In this document: positions 11,901 to 24,819 of the stretch, piece by piece
Layout of the letters: each line of letters begins with the position of its first letter
How positions within the stretch are numbered: position 1 is the stretch's first letter
Position numbers and translations under genes: made by a program
Source: Lichenostomus cassidix
Taxonomy: Eukaryota > Chordata > Aves > Passeriformes > Meliphagidae
Direction: 5' to 3'
Length of the DNA: 64,000 nt
Assembly: GCA_008360975.2 (NCBI GenBank)
Contig: VLJF02000047.1
Span: 2,130,414 to 2,194,413, forward strand
Notes under the pieces: model-generated
Database searches by the model: none
Told to the model about the DNA's origin: nothing
Seen by the model: the letters and a program-made list of their open reading frames with translations, nothing else

Positions 11901-14900
11901 ACTTACTTTCTACAGACCGCGGGGAAATCCAGGTCTCCAGCACGGACGCTCCAAGTCCACTTCCAGGTCACTTACTTTGTACAGATCCCAGGAAAAACCA
12001 GATCTCCAGCACAGGCCCTCGAAGTCCACCTCCACGCCACTTACTTTCTACAGATCCCAGAAAAAACCAGGTCTCCATCACAGGCCCTCCACGCCACTTA
12101 CTTTCTACGGACCGCGGGGCAATCCAGGTCTCCAGCACAAATACTCCAAGTCCACTTCCAGGTCACTTACTTTCTACGGACCGCGGGGAAATCCAGGTCT
12201 CCAGCATGGACGCTCCAAGTCCACTTCCAGTTCACTTACCTTGTACAGATCCCACGACAAACCAGGTGTCCATCACAGGCCCTCCAAGTCCACTTCCAGG
12301 TCACTTACTTTGCACACATCCCAGGAAAAACCAGGTCTCCATCACAGGCCCTCCAAGTCCACCTCCACGCCACGTACTTTCCACAGACCGCAGGGCAATC
12401 CAGGTCTCCAGCACGGACGCTCCAAGTCCACTTCCAGGTCACTTACTTTCTACAGATCCCAGGAAAAACCGATCTCCATCACAGGCCCTCCAAGTCCACC
12501 ACCACGCCACTTACTTTCCACAGACCGCGGGGAAATCCAGGTCTCCAGCACGGACGCTCCAACTCCAGTTCCAGGTCACTTACCTTGTACAGATCCCAGG
12601 AAAAACCAGGTCTCCATCACAGGCCCTCCAAGTCCACTTCCAGGTCACTTACTTTGTACAGATCCCAGGAAAAACCAGGTCTCCATCACCGACCCTCCAT
12701 GTCCACTTCCAGATCACTTACTTTGTACAGATCCCAGCAAAAAAAAACTCTCCATCACAGGCCCTCCAAGTCCACTTCCAGGTCACTTATTTGTACAAAT
12801 CCCAGGAAAAACCAGGTCTCCATCACAGGCCCTCCAAGTCCACCACCACGCCACTTACTTTCTACAGATCCCAGAAAAAACAGGTCTCCATCACAGGCCC
12901 TCCAAGTCCAGTTCCAAGTCACTTACTTTGTACAGATCCCAGGAAAAACCAGATCTCCATCACGGGCCCTCCAAGTCCACTTCCAGGTCACTTACTTTGT
13001 ACAGATCCCACAAAAAACCAGATCTCCATCACGGTCACTCCAACTCCACTTCCAGGTCACTTAATTTGTACAGATCCCAGGAAAAACCAGGTCTCCAGCA
13101 CAGGCCCTCCAAGTCCACTTCCAGGTCACTTACTTTGTACAGTTCCGAGAAAAAAACAGGTCTCCATCACAGGCCCTCCAAGTCCACTTCCAGGTCACTT
13201 ACTTTGTACACATCCCAAAAAAAACAGATCTCCATCACAGGCTCTCCAAGTCCACTTCCACGTCACTTGCTTTGTACACATCCCAGGAAAAAACAGGTCT
13301 CCATCACAGGCCCTCCAATTACACTTCCAATTCACTTTCTTTGTTCACATCCCAGGAAAAACCACATCTCCACCACGGACGCTCAAAGTCAATTTCCAAG
13401 TCACTTCCTCTGTACACATCCCACGAAAAACCAGGTCTCCAGCACGTACACTCCAAGTCCACTTCCAGCTCACTGACTTTGTACACATCCCAGGAAAAAC
13501 CAACTCTCCACCACAGACCCTCCAACTCCACCTCCACGCAACTTACTTTCTACAGACCGCGGGGAAACCCAGGTCTCCAGCACCGACGCTCCAAATCCAC
13601 TTCCCCATCACTTACTTTGCACACAGCCCAGAAAAACCTGGTCTCCATCACACGCCCTCCAACTCCACTTCCAGTTCACTTACTTTGTACACATCGCACG
13701 AAAAACCAGATCTCCAGCACGCACGCTCCAAGTCCACTTCCAGCTCACTGACTTTGTACACATCCCAGGAAAAAACAGGTCTCCACCACAGGACCTCCAA
13801 ATCGACTTCCAGGTCACTTACATTGTACACCTCCCAGAATAAAACCACCTATCCATCACAACACCTACAACTCCACCTCCACACCACTTACTTTCTACAC
13901 ACCACAAAGCAATCCACGTCTCCATCACAAACGCTCCAAGCCCAATTCCAGGTCACTTACTTTCTACACCTCCCAGAAAAAAACAGCTCTCCATCACAGC
14001 CCCTCCAAGTCCAATTCCAGATCACTCACTTTCTACACATGCTAAAAATAAAACAGCTCTCCATCACAGGCCCTCCAAGTCCACTTCCAGGTCACTTACT
14101 TTGTACACATCCCAGGAAAACACAGGTCTCCAGAACACACGCTCCAAGTCCACTTCCAGGTCACTTACTTTGTACACATCCCAAACAAAAACAGCTCTCC
14201 AGCACGAGCCCTCCAAGTCCACTTCCAGTTCACTTACTTTATACAGATCCCAGAAAAAACCAGCTCTCCAGCACGAACGCTCAAAGTCCACTTCCATGTC
14301 ACTTACTTTGTACACATCCCAGGAAAACACCAGGTGTCCAGCACACACGCTCCAAGTCCACTTCCAGGTCATTTACTTTGTACACATCCCACAAAAAACC
14401 AGGTCTCCAGCACACACGCTCCAAGTCCACGTCCAGGTCACTTACTTTGTACAGGTCCCAGAAAAAAAACAGGTCTCCAGCACAGCCCCTCCAAGTCCAC
14501 TTCCACGTCACTTACTTTCTACACATCCCAGGAAAAAACAGGTCTCCAGCACAGCCCCTCCAAGTCCACTTCCACGTCACTTACTTTGTACACATCCCAG
14601 GAAAAACCACCTCTCCATCACAGGCCCTCCAAGTCCACTTCCAGGTCACTTACTTTGTACAGATCCCAGAAAAAAACAGGTCTCCATCACGGGCCCTCCA
14701 AGTCCACTTCCAGGTCACTTACTTTGTACAGATCCCAGAAAAAAACAGGTCTCCATCACGGGCCCTCCAAGTCCACTTCCAGGTCACTTACTTTGTACAG
14801 ATCCCAGGAAAAAACAGGTCTCCATCACAGGCCCTCCAAGTCCACTTCCAGGTCACTTACTTTGTACAGATCCCAGGAAAAACCAGGTCTCCATCACGGG

Positions 14901-17900
14901 CCCTCCAAGTCCACTTCCAGGTCACTTACTTTGTACAGATCCCAGAAAAAACCAGGTCTCCATCACGGGCCCTCCAAGTCCACTTCCAGGTCACTTACTT
15001 TGTACAGATCCCAGAAAAAACCAGGTCTCCATCACGGGCCCTCCAAGTCCACTTCCAGGTCACTTACTTTGTACAGATCCCAGGAAAAACCAGGTCTCCA
15101 TCACAGGCCCTCCAAGTCCACCTCCACGCCACTTACTTTCTACAGACCGCGGGGAAATCCAGGTCTCCAGCACGGACGCTCCAAGTCCACTTCCAGGTCA
15201 CTTACTTTGTACAGATCCCAGGAAAAACCAGATCTCCAGCACAGGCCCTCGAAGTCCACCTCCACGCCACTTACTTTCTACAGATCCCAGAAAAAACCAG
15301 GTCTCCATCACAGGCCCTCCACGCCACTTACTTTCTACGGACCGCGGGGCAATCCAGGTCTCCAGCACAAATACTCCAAGTCCACTTCCAGTTCACTTAC
15401 CTTGTACAGATCCCACGACAAACCAGGTGTCCATCACAGGCCCTCCAAGTCCACTTCCAGGTCACTTACTTTGCACACATCCCAGGAAAAACCAGGTCTC
15501 CATCACAGGCCCTCCAAGTCCACCTCCACGCCACGTACTTTCCACAGACCGCAGGGCAATCCAGGTCTCCAGCACGGACGCTCCAAGTCCACTTCCAGGT
15601 CACTTACTTTCTACAGATCCCAGGAAAAACCGATCTCCATCACAGGCCCTCCAAGTCCACCACCACGCCACTTACTTTCCACAGACCGCGGGGAAATCCA
15701 GGTCTCCAGCACGGACGCTCCAACTCCAGTTCCAGGTCACTTACCTTGTACAGATCCCAGGAAAAACCAGGTCTCCATCACAGGCCCTCCAAGTCCACTT
15801 CCAGGTCACTTACTTTGTACAGATCCCAGGAAAAACCAGGTCTCCATCACCGACCCTCCATGTCCACTTCCAGATCACTTACTTTGTACAGATCCCAGCA
15901 AAAAAAAACTCTCCATCACAGGCCCTCCAAGTCCACTTCCAGGTCACTTATTTGTACAAATCCCAGGAAAAACCAGGTCTCCATCACAGGCCCTCCAAGT
16001 CCACCACCACGCCACTTACTTTCTACAGATCCCAGAAAAAACAGGTCTCCATCACAGGCCCTCCAAGTCCAGTTCCAAGTCACTTACTTTGTACAGATCC
16101 CAGGAAAAACCAGATCTCCATCACGGGCCCTCCAAGTCCACTTCCAGGTCACTTACTTTGTACAGATCCCACAAAAAACCAGATCTCCATCACGGTCACT
16201 CCAACTCCACTTCCAGGTCACTTAATTTGTACAGATCCCAGGAAAAACCAGGTCTCCAGCACAGGCCCTCCAAGTCCACTTCCAGGTCACTTACTTTGTA
16301 CAGTTCCGAGAAAAAAACAGGTCTCCATCACAGGCCCTCCAAGTCCACTTCCAGGTCACTTACTTTGTACAGATCCCAGGAAAAAACAGGTCTCCATCAC
16401 AGGCCCTCAAACTCCACCTCCATGCCACTTACTTACTACAGACCACGGGGCAATCCAGGACTCCAGCACGGACGCTCCAAGTCCACTTCCAGGTCACTTA
16501 CTTTGTACAGATCCCAGGAAAAACAGGTCTCCATCACAGGCCCTCCAAGTCCACTTCCAGGTCACTTACTTTGTACACATCCCAGGAAAACACAGGTCTC
16601 CATCATGGGCCCTCCAAGTCCACTTCCACGTCACTTACTTTGTACAGATCCCAGAAAAAACCAGATGAACATCACAGGCTCTCCAAGTCCACCTCCACGC
16701 CACTTACTTTCTACAGAGCACGGGGCAATCCAGGTCTCCAGCACGGACGCTCCAAGTCCACTTCCAGGTCACTTACTTTCTACGGACCGCGGGGCAATCC
16801 AGGTCTCCAGCATGGACGCCCCAAGTCCACTTCCAGGTCACTTACTTTGTACAGATCCCAGGAAAAAACAGGTCTCCATCACAGGCCCTCCAAGTCCACT
16901 TCCAGGTCACTTACCTTGTACAGATCCCAGGAAAAACCAGGTCTCCATCACGGGCCCTCCAAGTCCACTTCCAGGTCACTTACCTTGTACAGATCCCAGG
17001 AAAAACCCGGTCTCCATCACGGGCCCTCCAAGTCCACTTCCAGGTCACTTACTTTGTACAGATCCCAGAAAAAAACAGGTCTCCATCACGGGCCCTCAAA
17101 GTCCACTTCCAGGTCACTTACTTTGTACAGATCCCAGGAAAAACCAGGTCTCCATCACGGGCCCTCCAAGTCCACTTCCAGGTCACTTACTTTGTACACA
17201 TCCCAGGAAAAACCAGGTCTCCATCACAGGCCCTCCAAGTCCACCTCCACGCCACTTACTTTCTACAGACCGCGGGGCAATCCAGGTCTCCAGCACGGAC
17301 GCTCCAAGTCCACTTCCAGGTCACTTACCTTGTACAGATCCCAGGAAAAACCAGGTCTCCATCACAGGCCCTCCAAGTCCACTTCCAGGTCACTTCCTTT
17401 GTACAGATCCCAAAAAAAACCAGGTCTCCATCACAGGCCCTCCAAGTCCACTTCCAGGTCACTTACTTTGTACAGATCCCAGGAAAAAACAGGTCTCCAT
17501 CACAGGCCCTCAAACTCCACCTCCATGCCACTTACTTTGTACAGATCCCACAAAAAACCAGGTCTCCATCACGGGCCCTCCAAGTCCACTTCCAGGTCAC
17601 TTACTTTGTACAGATCCCAGGAAAAAACAGGTCTCCATCACGGGCCCTCCAAGTCCACTTCCAGGTCACTTACTTTGTACACATCCCAGGAAAAAACAGG
17701 TCTCCATCACAGGCCCTCCAAGTCCACCTCCACGCCACTTACTTTCCACAGACCGCGGGGAAATCCAGGTCTCCAGCACGGACGCTCCAAGTCCACTTCC
17801 AGGTCACTTACCTTGTACAGATCCCAGGAAAAACCAGGTCTCCATCACAGGCCCGCCAAGTCCACTTCCAGGTCACTTACTTTGTACAGATCCCAGAAAA

Positions 17901-19835
17901 AACCAGATTGCCATCACAGGCCCTCCAAGTCCACCTCCACGCCACTTACTTTCTACAGACCGCAGGGAAATCCAGGTCTCCAGCACGAATACTCCAAGTC
18001 CACTTCCAGGTCACTTACTTTCTACGGACCGCGGGGAAATCCAGGTCTCCAGCATGGACGCTCCAAGTCCACTTCCAGGTCACTTACCTTGTACAGATCC
18101 CAGGAAAAACCAGGTCTCCATCACAGGCCCTCCAAGTCCACTTCCAAGTCACTTCCTTTGTACAGATCCCAAAAAAAACCAGGTCTCCATCACAGGCCCT
18201 CCAAGTCCACTTCCAGGTCACTTACTTTGTACAGATCCCAGGAAAAACCAGGTCTCCATCACAGGCCCTCCAAGTCCACCACCACGCCACTTACTTTCCA
18301 CAGACCGCGGGGAAATCCAGGTCTCCAGCACGGACGCTCCAAGTCCACTTCCAGGTCACTTACCTTGTACAGATCCCAGGAAAAACCAGGTCTCCATCAC
18401 AGGCCCTCCAAGTCCACTTCCAGGTCACTTACCTTGTACAGATCCCAGGAAAAACAGGTCTCCATCACAGGCCCTCCAAGTCCACTTCCAGGTCACTTAC
18501 TTTGTACAGATCAGGAAAACCAGGTCTCCATCACGGGCCCTCCAAGTCCACTTCCAGGTCACTTACTTTGTACAGATCCCAGGAAAAAACAGGTCTCCAT
18601 CACAGGCCCTGCAAATCCACTTCCACATCACTTCCTTTGTACAGATCCCAAAAAAACCAGGTCTCCAGCACAGGCCTTCCAAGTCCACTTCCAGGTCACT
18701 TACCTTGGACAGATCCCAAAAAAACCAGCTCTCCATCACAGGCCTTCCAAGTCCACTTCCAGGTCACTTACTTTGTACAGATCCCAGGAAAAACCAGATC
18801 TCCATCACGGGCCCTCCAAGTCCACTTCCAGGTCACTAATTTTCCACAGATCCCAGGAAAAACCAGCTCTCCATCACAGGCCCTCCAAGTCCACTTCCAG
18901 GTCACTTAATTTGTACAGATCCCAGGAAAAAACAGGTCTCCATCACAGGCCCTCCAAGTCCACTTCCAAGTCACTTAGTATGTACACATCCCAGGAAAAA
19001 CCAGGTCTCCATCACAGGCCCTCCAAGTCCACTTCCAGGTCACTTACTTTGTACACATCCCAGGAAAAAACAGATCTCCATCACAGGCCCTCCAAGTACA
19101 CCTCCACGCCACTTCCTTTCTATGGACCGCGGGACAATCCAGCTCTCCAGCACGGACGCTCCAAGTCCAGTTCCAAGTCACTTACTTTGTACACATCCCA
19201 GGAAAAACCAGGTCTCCATCACAGGCCCTCCAAGTCCACTTCCAGGTCACTTACTTTGTACAGATCCCAGAAAAAAACAGGTCTCCATCACAGGCCCTCC
19301 AAGTCCACTTCCAGGTCACTTACTTTCTACAGATCCAAGGAAAAACCAGGTCTCCATCACGGGCCCTCCAAGTCCACTTCCAGGTCACTTACATTGTACA
19401 CATGCCAGGAAAAACCACCTCACCATCACAGGCCCTCCAAGTCCACCGCCACACCACTTACTTTTTACAGACCGCGAGGAAATCCAGGTCTCCAGCATGG
19501 ACGCTCCAAGTCGACTTCCAGGTCACTTACCGTGTACAGATCCCACGAAAAACCAGGACTCCAGCACTGAACGCTCCAAGTCCACTTCCAGGTCACTTAC
19601 TTTGTACAGATCCCAGAAAAAAACAGGTCTCCATCACAGGCCCTCCAAGTCCACTTCCAGGTCACTTACTTTGAACAGATCCCAGGAAAAAACAGGTCTC
19701 CATCACAGGCCCTCCAAGTCCACTTCCAGGTCACTTACTTTGTACACATCCCAGGAAAAACCAGGTCTCCATCACAGGCCCTCCAAGTCCACTTCCAGGT
19801 CACTTACTTTGTACAGATCCCAGAAAAAACCAGGG
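2901..19835. repeat. 69-bp satellite, array A
   Basis: Tandem unit of 69 bases: equivalent words recur at 5341 and 5410, and so on. Two main monomer types alternate. Type 1 has TTTGTACAGATCCCAGG and CTCCATCACAGGCCCTCC. Type 2 has TTTCTACAGACCGCGGGG and CTCCAGCACGGACGCTCC, with more CpG. Shortened units also occur. Units from 2900 to about 5000 are more diverged than those from 5300 onward, as expected at the edge of an array homogenised by unequal exchange. The consensus unit has no stop codon in any plus-strand frame and 69 is 3 x 23, so thousands of codons stay open in all three frames. I regard this as non-coding satellite DNA. Confidence 0.95.
4000..16250. repeat. Higher-order repeats in array A
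   Basis: A rare unit combination (ATCACGGTCACTCCAACTCC followed by CACTTAATTTG) marks the end of successive higher-order copies at about 7020, 10250, 13062 and 16223. Spacings are 3,230, 2,812 and 3,161 bp. Other landmarks repeat accordingly: the segment at 4792-5100 recurs at 8022-8330 and 14064-14372, and the one at 4047-4265 recurs at 7278-7496 and 13319-13537. Spacings are not whole multiples of 69 because of truncated units. Confidence 0.85.
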
Positions 19836-22145
19836 GGTCTCCAACACCGACGCTCCAAATCCACCGCCAGGCCACTTACTTTGTACAGAGCGCGGCACCA
19901 TCCAGGTCTCCAGCACGGATGCTCTAAGCCCACCTCCAGGCCACTTACTTTGTATAGATCCCGGGGAAAACCAGGTCTCCAACACGGGGGCTCTATGTCC
20001 ACCTCCAGGCCACTTTGCACAGAGCGCGGGGCCATCCGTGTCTCCAACACAGGCGCTCTAAGTCCACCTCCAAACCACTTACTTTCTACAGAGCGAGGGG
20101 CCGTCCAGGTCTCCAACACGGGTGCTCTGGGTACACCTGAAGGCAACTTACATTGCACAGATCCCAGGGAGATCAGGGTGTCCGATACGAGTGCTCTAAG
20201 TCAGCCTGCAAGCCACTTATTTTGTACAGATCCTGGGGCGATCCAGGTCTCCAACACGGGCACTCTAACTCCACCTCCACGCCACTTACCTTGTACAGAT
20301 CCCAGGGCGATCCGGGTCCTAAAGACCGGTGCTCTAAGGAGCCTGCAGGCCACTTACTTTCTACAGATCCTGGGGCGATCCAGGTCTCCAACACCGGCGC
20401 TCTAAGTCCATCTCCAGGCCACTTAACTGTACAGAGCGCGGGGCCATCCTTGTGTCCAACACGGGCGCTCTAAGTCCACCTGCAGGCCACTTACTTTGTA
20501 CAGATCCCAGGGAAAACCAGGTCTGCAACACGGCCGCTCTAAGTCCATCTCCAGGCCACTTACCTTGTACAGATCCCAGGGAAAATCAAGTCTCCAACAC
20601 ATGCGCTCTAAGTCCATCTCCAGGCCACTTACTTTGTACAGAGGCAAGAGAAAACCAGGTGTCCAACACGGGCGTTCTGAGTCCACCTCCAGGCCACTTA
20701 CTTTGTACAGATCCCAGGGAAAACCAAGTCTCCATCACAGGCGCTCCATGTCCATCACCAGGCCACTTACTTTGTACAGATGAAAGTGAAAACCGGGTCT
20801 CCAACATGGGCACTCTGAGTCCACCTCCAGGCCACTTTGTACAGATCCCGGGGAAAACTAGGTCTCCAACACAGACGCTCTAAGTCCACCTATAGGCCAC
20901 TTACATTTTACAGATCCCAGGAAAAACCAGGTCTCCAACACGGCCGCTCTAAGTCCACCTCCAGGCCACTTATTTGTATGGAGCGAGGGGCCATCCAGGT
21001 CTCCAACACTGGCGCTCTAAGCCCACCTGCAGGCCACTTACTTTGTACAGACCCCGGGGCGATCACGGTCTCCAAAACGGGTGCTCTAAGTCCACCTGCA
21101 GACCACTTACTTTGTACAGATCCTGGGGCAATCCAGGTCTCCTACATGGGTGCTCTAAGTCCACCTGCAGGCCACTTACTTTGTACAGATCCTGGGGCAA
21201 TCCAGGTCTCCTACATGGGTGCTCTAAGTCCACCTGCAGGCCACTTACTTTGTACAGATCCTGGGGCAATCGGGGTCTCCAAGACAGGCGCTCTAAGTCC
21301 ACCTGCAGGCCACTTACTTTGTACAGATTCTGGGACGATAGGGGTCTCCCAGACAGGCACTGTATGTCTTACCTTCAGACCAGCTGTCACAGATCCAGGG
21401 GCGATCGGGGTCGCCAAGACGGGCGCTCTAAGTCTTACCTTCAGGCCAGCTTTCACACATCCTGGGACAATCGGGGTCTCCATGACAGGTGGTCTAACTC
21501 CACCTGCAGGCCACTTACTTTGTACAGATCCCAGGGTGATCGGGGTGTCCCATACAAGTGCTCTAAGTCAGCCTGCAGGCCACTTACTTTGTACAGATCC
21601 TGGGGCGATCGGGGTCTCCAAGACGGGCGCTGTAAGTCTTACCTTCAGGCCAGCTTTCACAGATCCTGGGGCAATCGGGGTCTCCAACACAGGCGCTTTC
21701 AGTCCAACTGCAGACCACTTACTTTGTACAGATCCCATGGTGATCAGGTTGTCCGATACGAGTGCTCTAAGTCAGCCTGCAGGCCGCTTACTTTGTACAG
21801 ATCCCGGGGCGATCACGGTCTCCAAGACGGGCGCTCTAAGTCTACCTGCAGGCCGCTTACGTTATACAGATCCCGGGCCATCGGGGTCCCGAACACGGGC
21901 GCTCTAAATCTCACTTTCAGGCCAGCTTTCACAGAATCCGGAGCGATCGCGGTCCGTAATACGGGCGCTCTAAGTCCACCTGCAGGCCACTTACTTTGTA
22001 CGGATCCTGGGACGATCGGGGTCTCCCAGACAGGTGCTCTAAGTCTCACCTTCAGACCGGCTGTCACAGATCCTGGGGCGATCGGGGTCTCCGCGACGGG
22101 CGCTCTAAGTCCATCTGCAGGTCACTTACTTTGTACAGATCCCCA
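19836..22145. repeat. Diverged 69-bp satellite subfamily, right edge of array A
   Basis: Units still centre on GGCCACTTACTTTGTACAGATCC but otherwise read GGTCTCCAACACGGGCGCTCTAAG, with CCTGCAGG in place of CTTCCAGG. Some units lose the core and carry CTTACCTTCAGGCCAGC instead (about 21370-21450, 21640, 21910, 22050). GCTCTAAG introduces a TAA stop, so long frames become shorter here. One unit near 21140-21230 is exactly doubled and is single in the copy at 54998-57238. The array ends abruptly at about 22145. Confidence 0.9.
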
Positions 22146-22710
22146 CCTTACTTACTAGAAGCCTCGCTTTTGGATGCCGTCTTTGATGTGAGGCACGTAC
22201 CTTGTGACGTTATGAACCTGCTGAAAAAATTTCAAGCATCACGCTCTATACAATCGGGAATTCCAGTAAGTTGTAAAAAAAATAATAAAAATAAAAAACT
22301 CCTAAACAATGAAATACAAAACAAAAAAGCCACAAAAACCAAAATCAAAAAAAAGCCAAGAAAAACCAAAGTCAAACAAAAAGCCCTAAATCCGCACCAA
22401 CACGCACAACCCCCCCTCCAGAAAATAATAAAGAAACCGGGCTTAAAAAAATACCAAAAACCGGCCTAGAAAAATTAGGTTCCAAAACACCAAAAACCCC
22501 CCAAACAAAATCTGATTCCAAAATACCAGAATAAGCTAGTTTCAAAATAATAGAAAAACAAATCTCAAACCATCAGAAAAACAGGTTGCAAAATGTCAGT
22601 TTTAAAGTACCAGAACACTAAGTTTCAAAATGCCAAAAACACCCAGTTTCAAAACGCCAGCACACCAAGTTCCAAACTGCCAACGGAATTCTATTTCAGA
22701 TTTCAAAATA
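22146..22710. repeat. A-rich segment with degenerate ~23-bp minisatellite
   Basis: After a short mixed lead-in the + strand is very A-rich (about 22268-22480). From about 22481 to 22690 the phrase TTTCAAAATGCCAGAAACACC, or variants of it, recurs every 22-24 bases (GATTCCAAAATACCAG, AGTTTCAAAATAATAG, GTTTCAAAATGCCAAA, GTTTCAAAACGCCAGC). No gene is apparent. The 157-codon frame reaching 22469 is satellite read into A-rich sequence. Confidence 0.6.
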
Positions 22711-23323
22711 GTGGCGGAGAAGACTGGTTCTTTTCCACAAAAATGAAAGCCTGGCACCCCAGTGTTTTAGGGCAGACAATAGGCTGTGTAGGGGAGGGAA
22801 CAAGCAGCTGACTCTTCTCCACCTGCCCCCCCCCGCCTTTCAAGGAGCAGCAAACGCTTCCACCTGTACCCCGGTACCAGAAGTCTCGTACGGGAGCGAG
22901 CTTTGCGCATTCTTAACCCCAATGGCCCGCAACAGTCGGTTGCTTTTCTCGCTTTTATTTATAATGCGTAACACCCTAATTAGAGAGCTCGGTACAACAT
23001 TCACATCGTTACTAATCTTCCCTACTTAGGTCACATGTGGAATACTACTTAGCAATCAGCAAAGAATAATTCTACAAGTTAGCAACAAATTATTCAACTT
23101 ACGCAGGTATGCTGCCAAAACACAAAGTTTCATTTCTTACCTGATTTATGCCCTTTTGCTTGATGCAGCTGTATAAAATAATAAAGTATAGTAATTTCCC
23201 TGAAGAGTTTTCTTCTCTATCAAGCCCTTTACTCACCAGAAAGGTAAGTCAGAGGAACCTAAGAGCCACAGCTGCTCTGAGGGCTTTGATACCCAATGGT
23301 ATTTGCCTCCTCCCTTTTTTCAG

Positions 23324-23335
23324 GCATGCTGGGAA
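23324..23335 (-). promoter_or_regulatory. ZNF143/SBF-like motif
   Basis: GCATGCTGGGAA is the reverse complement of TTCCCAGCATGC, the core of the ZNF143 (SBF) element found in many vertebrate promoters. It lies 23 bases before a TATA-like sequence and is conserved at 58417-58428. Confidence 0.45.
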
Positions 23336-23358
23336 CGAGAGGCGGGCCCAGCCAGGGG

Positions 23359-23366
23359 TATATTAA
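23359..23366 (+). promoter_or_regulatory. TATA-like element
   Basis: TATATTAA inside a near-palindrome (GGGGTATATTAACCCC), downstream of the ZNF143-like motif. If used, transcription would start near 23390 on the + strand. Conserved at 58452-58459. Confidence 0.35.
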
Positions 23367-24099
23367 CCCCAGCCTTTGGCTAAGGGGTTTATTTTCTCTC
23401 TGGAGTTCACTGGAGTCAGAGCTGTCTTCTCATTTAAAGGAAGGGGCTTTTTCAGCTCAGGTTTTTTCAAGCAGGTGCTTTTGGCATCTAAAGCAAGAGA
23501 GGCTTTGAAGACATGGTGAGGAAGGTAGCGCTGAATGCAGTGAGTATTTAAGTTCATTATTTTGGGTTGTATGTTCAGAGTTGGTAAGATGCTTTTGTGC
23601 TTTGTAATTTAACAGAATTTGTATTTTGATGTTGGTTTTCTTTTTCTAAGAAGCATTGGAACTTCCTGAAATTCCTGATTGTGTTAAGTGTGGCGCTTGA
23701 AACTTTTTCATCAGATTCATCATGTCAAAAAAGAGACCTGCCTCTTGTCAAAGATGACATCCAAAGCTGAGGCTTCCAGTAAGTAAGGTGGGGATCATTA
23801 CAAGGAGAAGGAGAGTGAGCAGGGCACTAGGTTAGGAATTACAGGGGGGTGGGGTGAGGGGTTGAAGGCAGCACAGTGGGAAATAGTGTCCATTGAGGGG
23901 CCCCGTAAGACCTTTCCCCAAGACCAGCAGGTGCGTTTATGTGTGCTAAGGCGCACAAATACGCCCCCTCCTCACAGTAACGGCACGTAATTCTACCTCT
24001 CGGTAACCCAGGTGTCCATCATAATGACAGCCACAGCCTTCAAGTGGGGATGAAGCTGGAGACTTAAAGGCCTAAGTGCACTTAGGAAATGGCAAGTGG

Positions 24100-24770
24100 C
24101 TGGATTGTGGGGATTTGTCCCACGTGCCGCTAAACTCATGCATTGACTTTGGTTTTCTTTTTCGTAGCCAACTAAGGAGCTCACCAGCCATACCGGGGCC
24201 TTCCGAGAGAGCCGAGGCGGACTCCCTTTGCGTCCAGCGTGGATTCCCGTTGCCGGCCGTCTAAAAGAGAAGTTGGGGGCCATAACCCAGAGATGGGACG
24301 ATAGCAGGGTAGCAGGCCGGAAATTCCCGTGAGAGATCTAAAAATTAGCTCAGGGAAAGAGATGTTCTCTGAGGGACTTCTTAGTAGAGCCAGAGGCGGC
24401 AGCAGCTTTACTTTGTTTGCAACCGTAAGGATGCACAGCACGGAGCAGTTCCAGTTTGTGTCACGTTGTCTGGCGTCTTTTGTCGTCTGCTCTGTCTTTG
24501 GGATGTCTCAGATCAATTGTCTCTGTCTGTTGTGCTTTATTGCGAGCGTCGGTTGGCATCTCTGGGTTCTCAAATATTTGCGCTTCTCGGTCCGATGCCA
24601 GCGTGATTTGTTCTTATTCTTGTCTCGGCCGTGTCTTGGAACCGCGTATTGGAAGCGTGGAGTCAGATGTGTTTTGAGGCCTTGTTCCCGGCTGTATTGC
24701 CATCCATCCTTTCCAGGTGTGAGTTGTAATGTCTTAGGGCTTGTAAGGATGCGTGGAGCGTTCTGAACGT
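24100..24770. repeat. Diverged tandem duplication, copy 1
   Basis: Alignable by eye to 24820-25490 at an offset of 709-719 bases. Matching stretches include a pyrimidine tract plus AG followed by an ACTAAG word, a GGATTCnC...GTCTAA block, a GATGG...GCAGG...GGGAG block and a GTGTCnCnT...TCTGTC block. The two copies are old compared with the 35-kb duplication, because the differences between them are the same in both large copies. Confidence 0.5.
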
Positions 24771-24819
24771 AGCATTATCTCACAGCCATCTTGATCATTG
24801 TGACTGACCGTTCTTGTAA

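Noticed and set aside
24329..24766. 145-codon frame identical in both large copies
   Set aside because: Identity is explained by the recent duplication, it crosses the acceptor-type duplicated segment, and the paralogous 710-bp copy does not preserve the frame.
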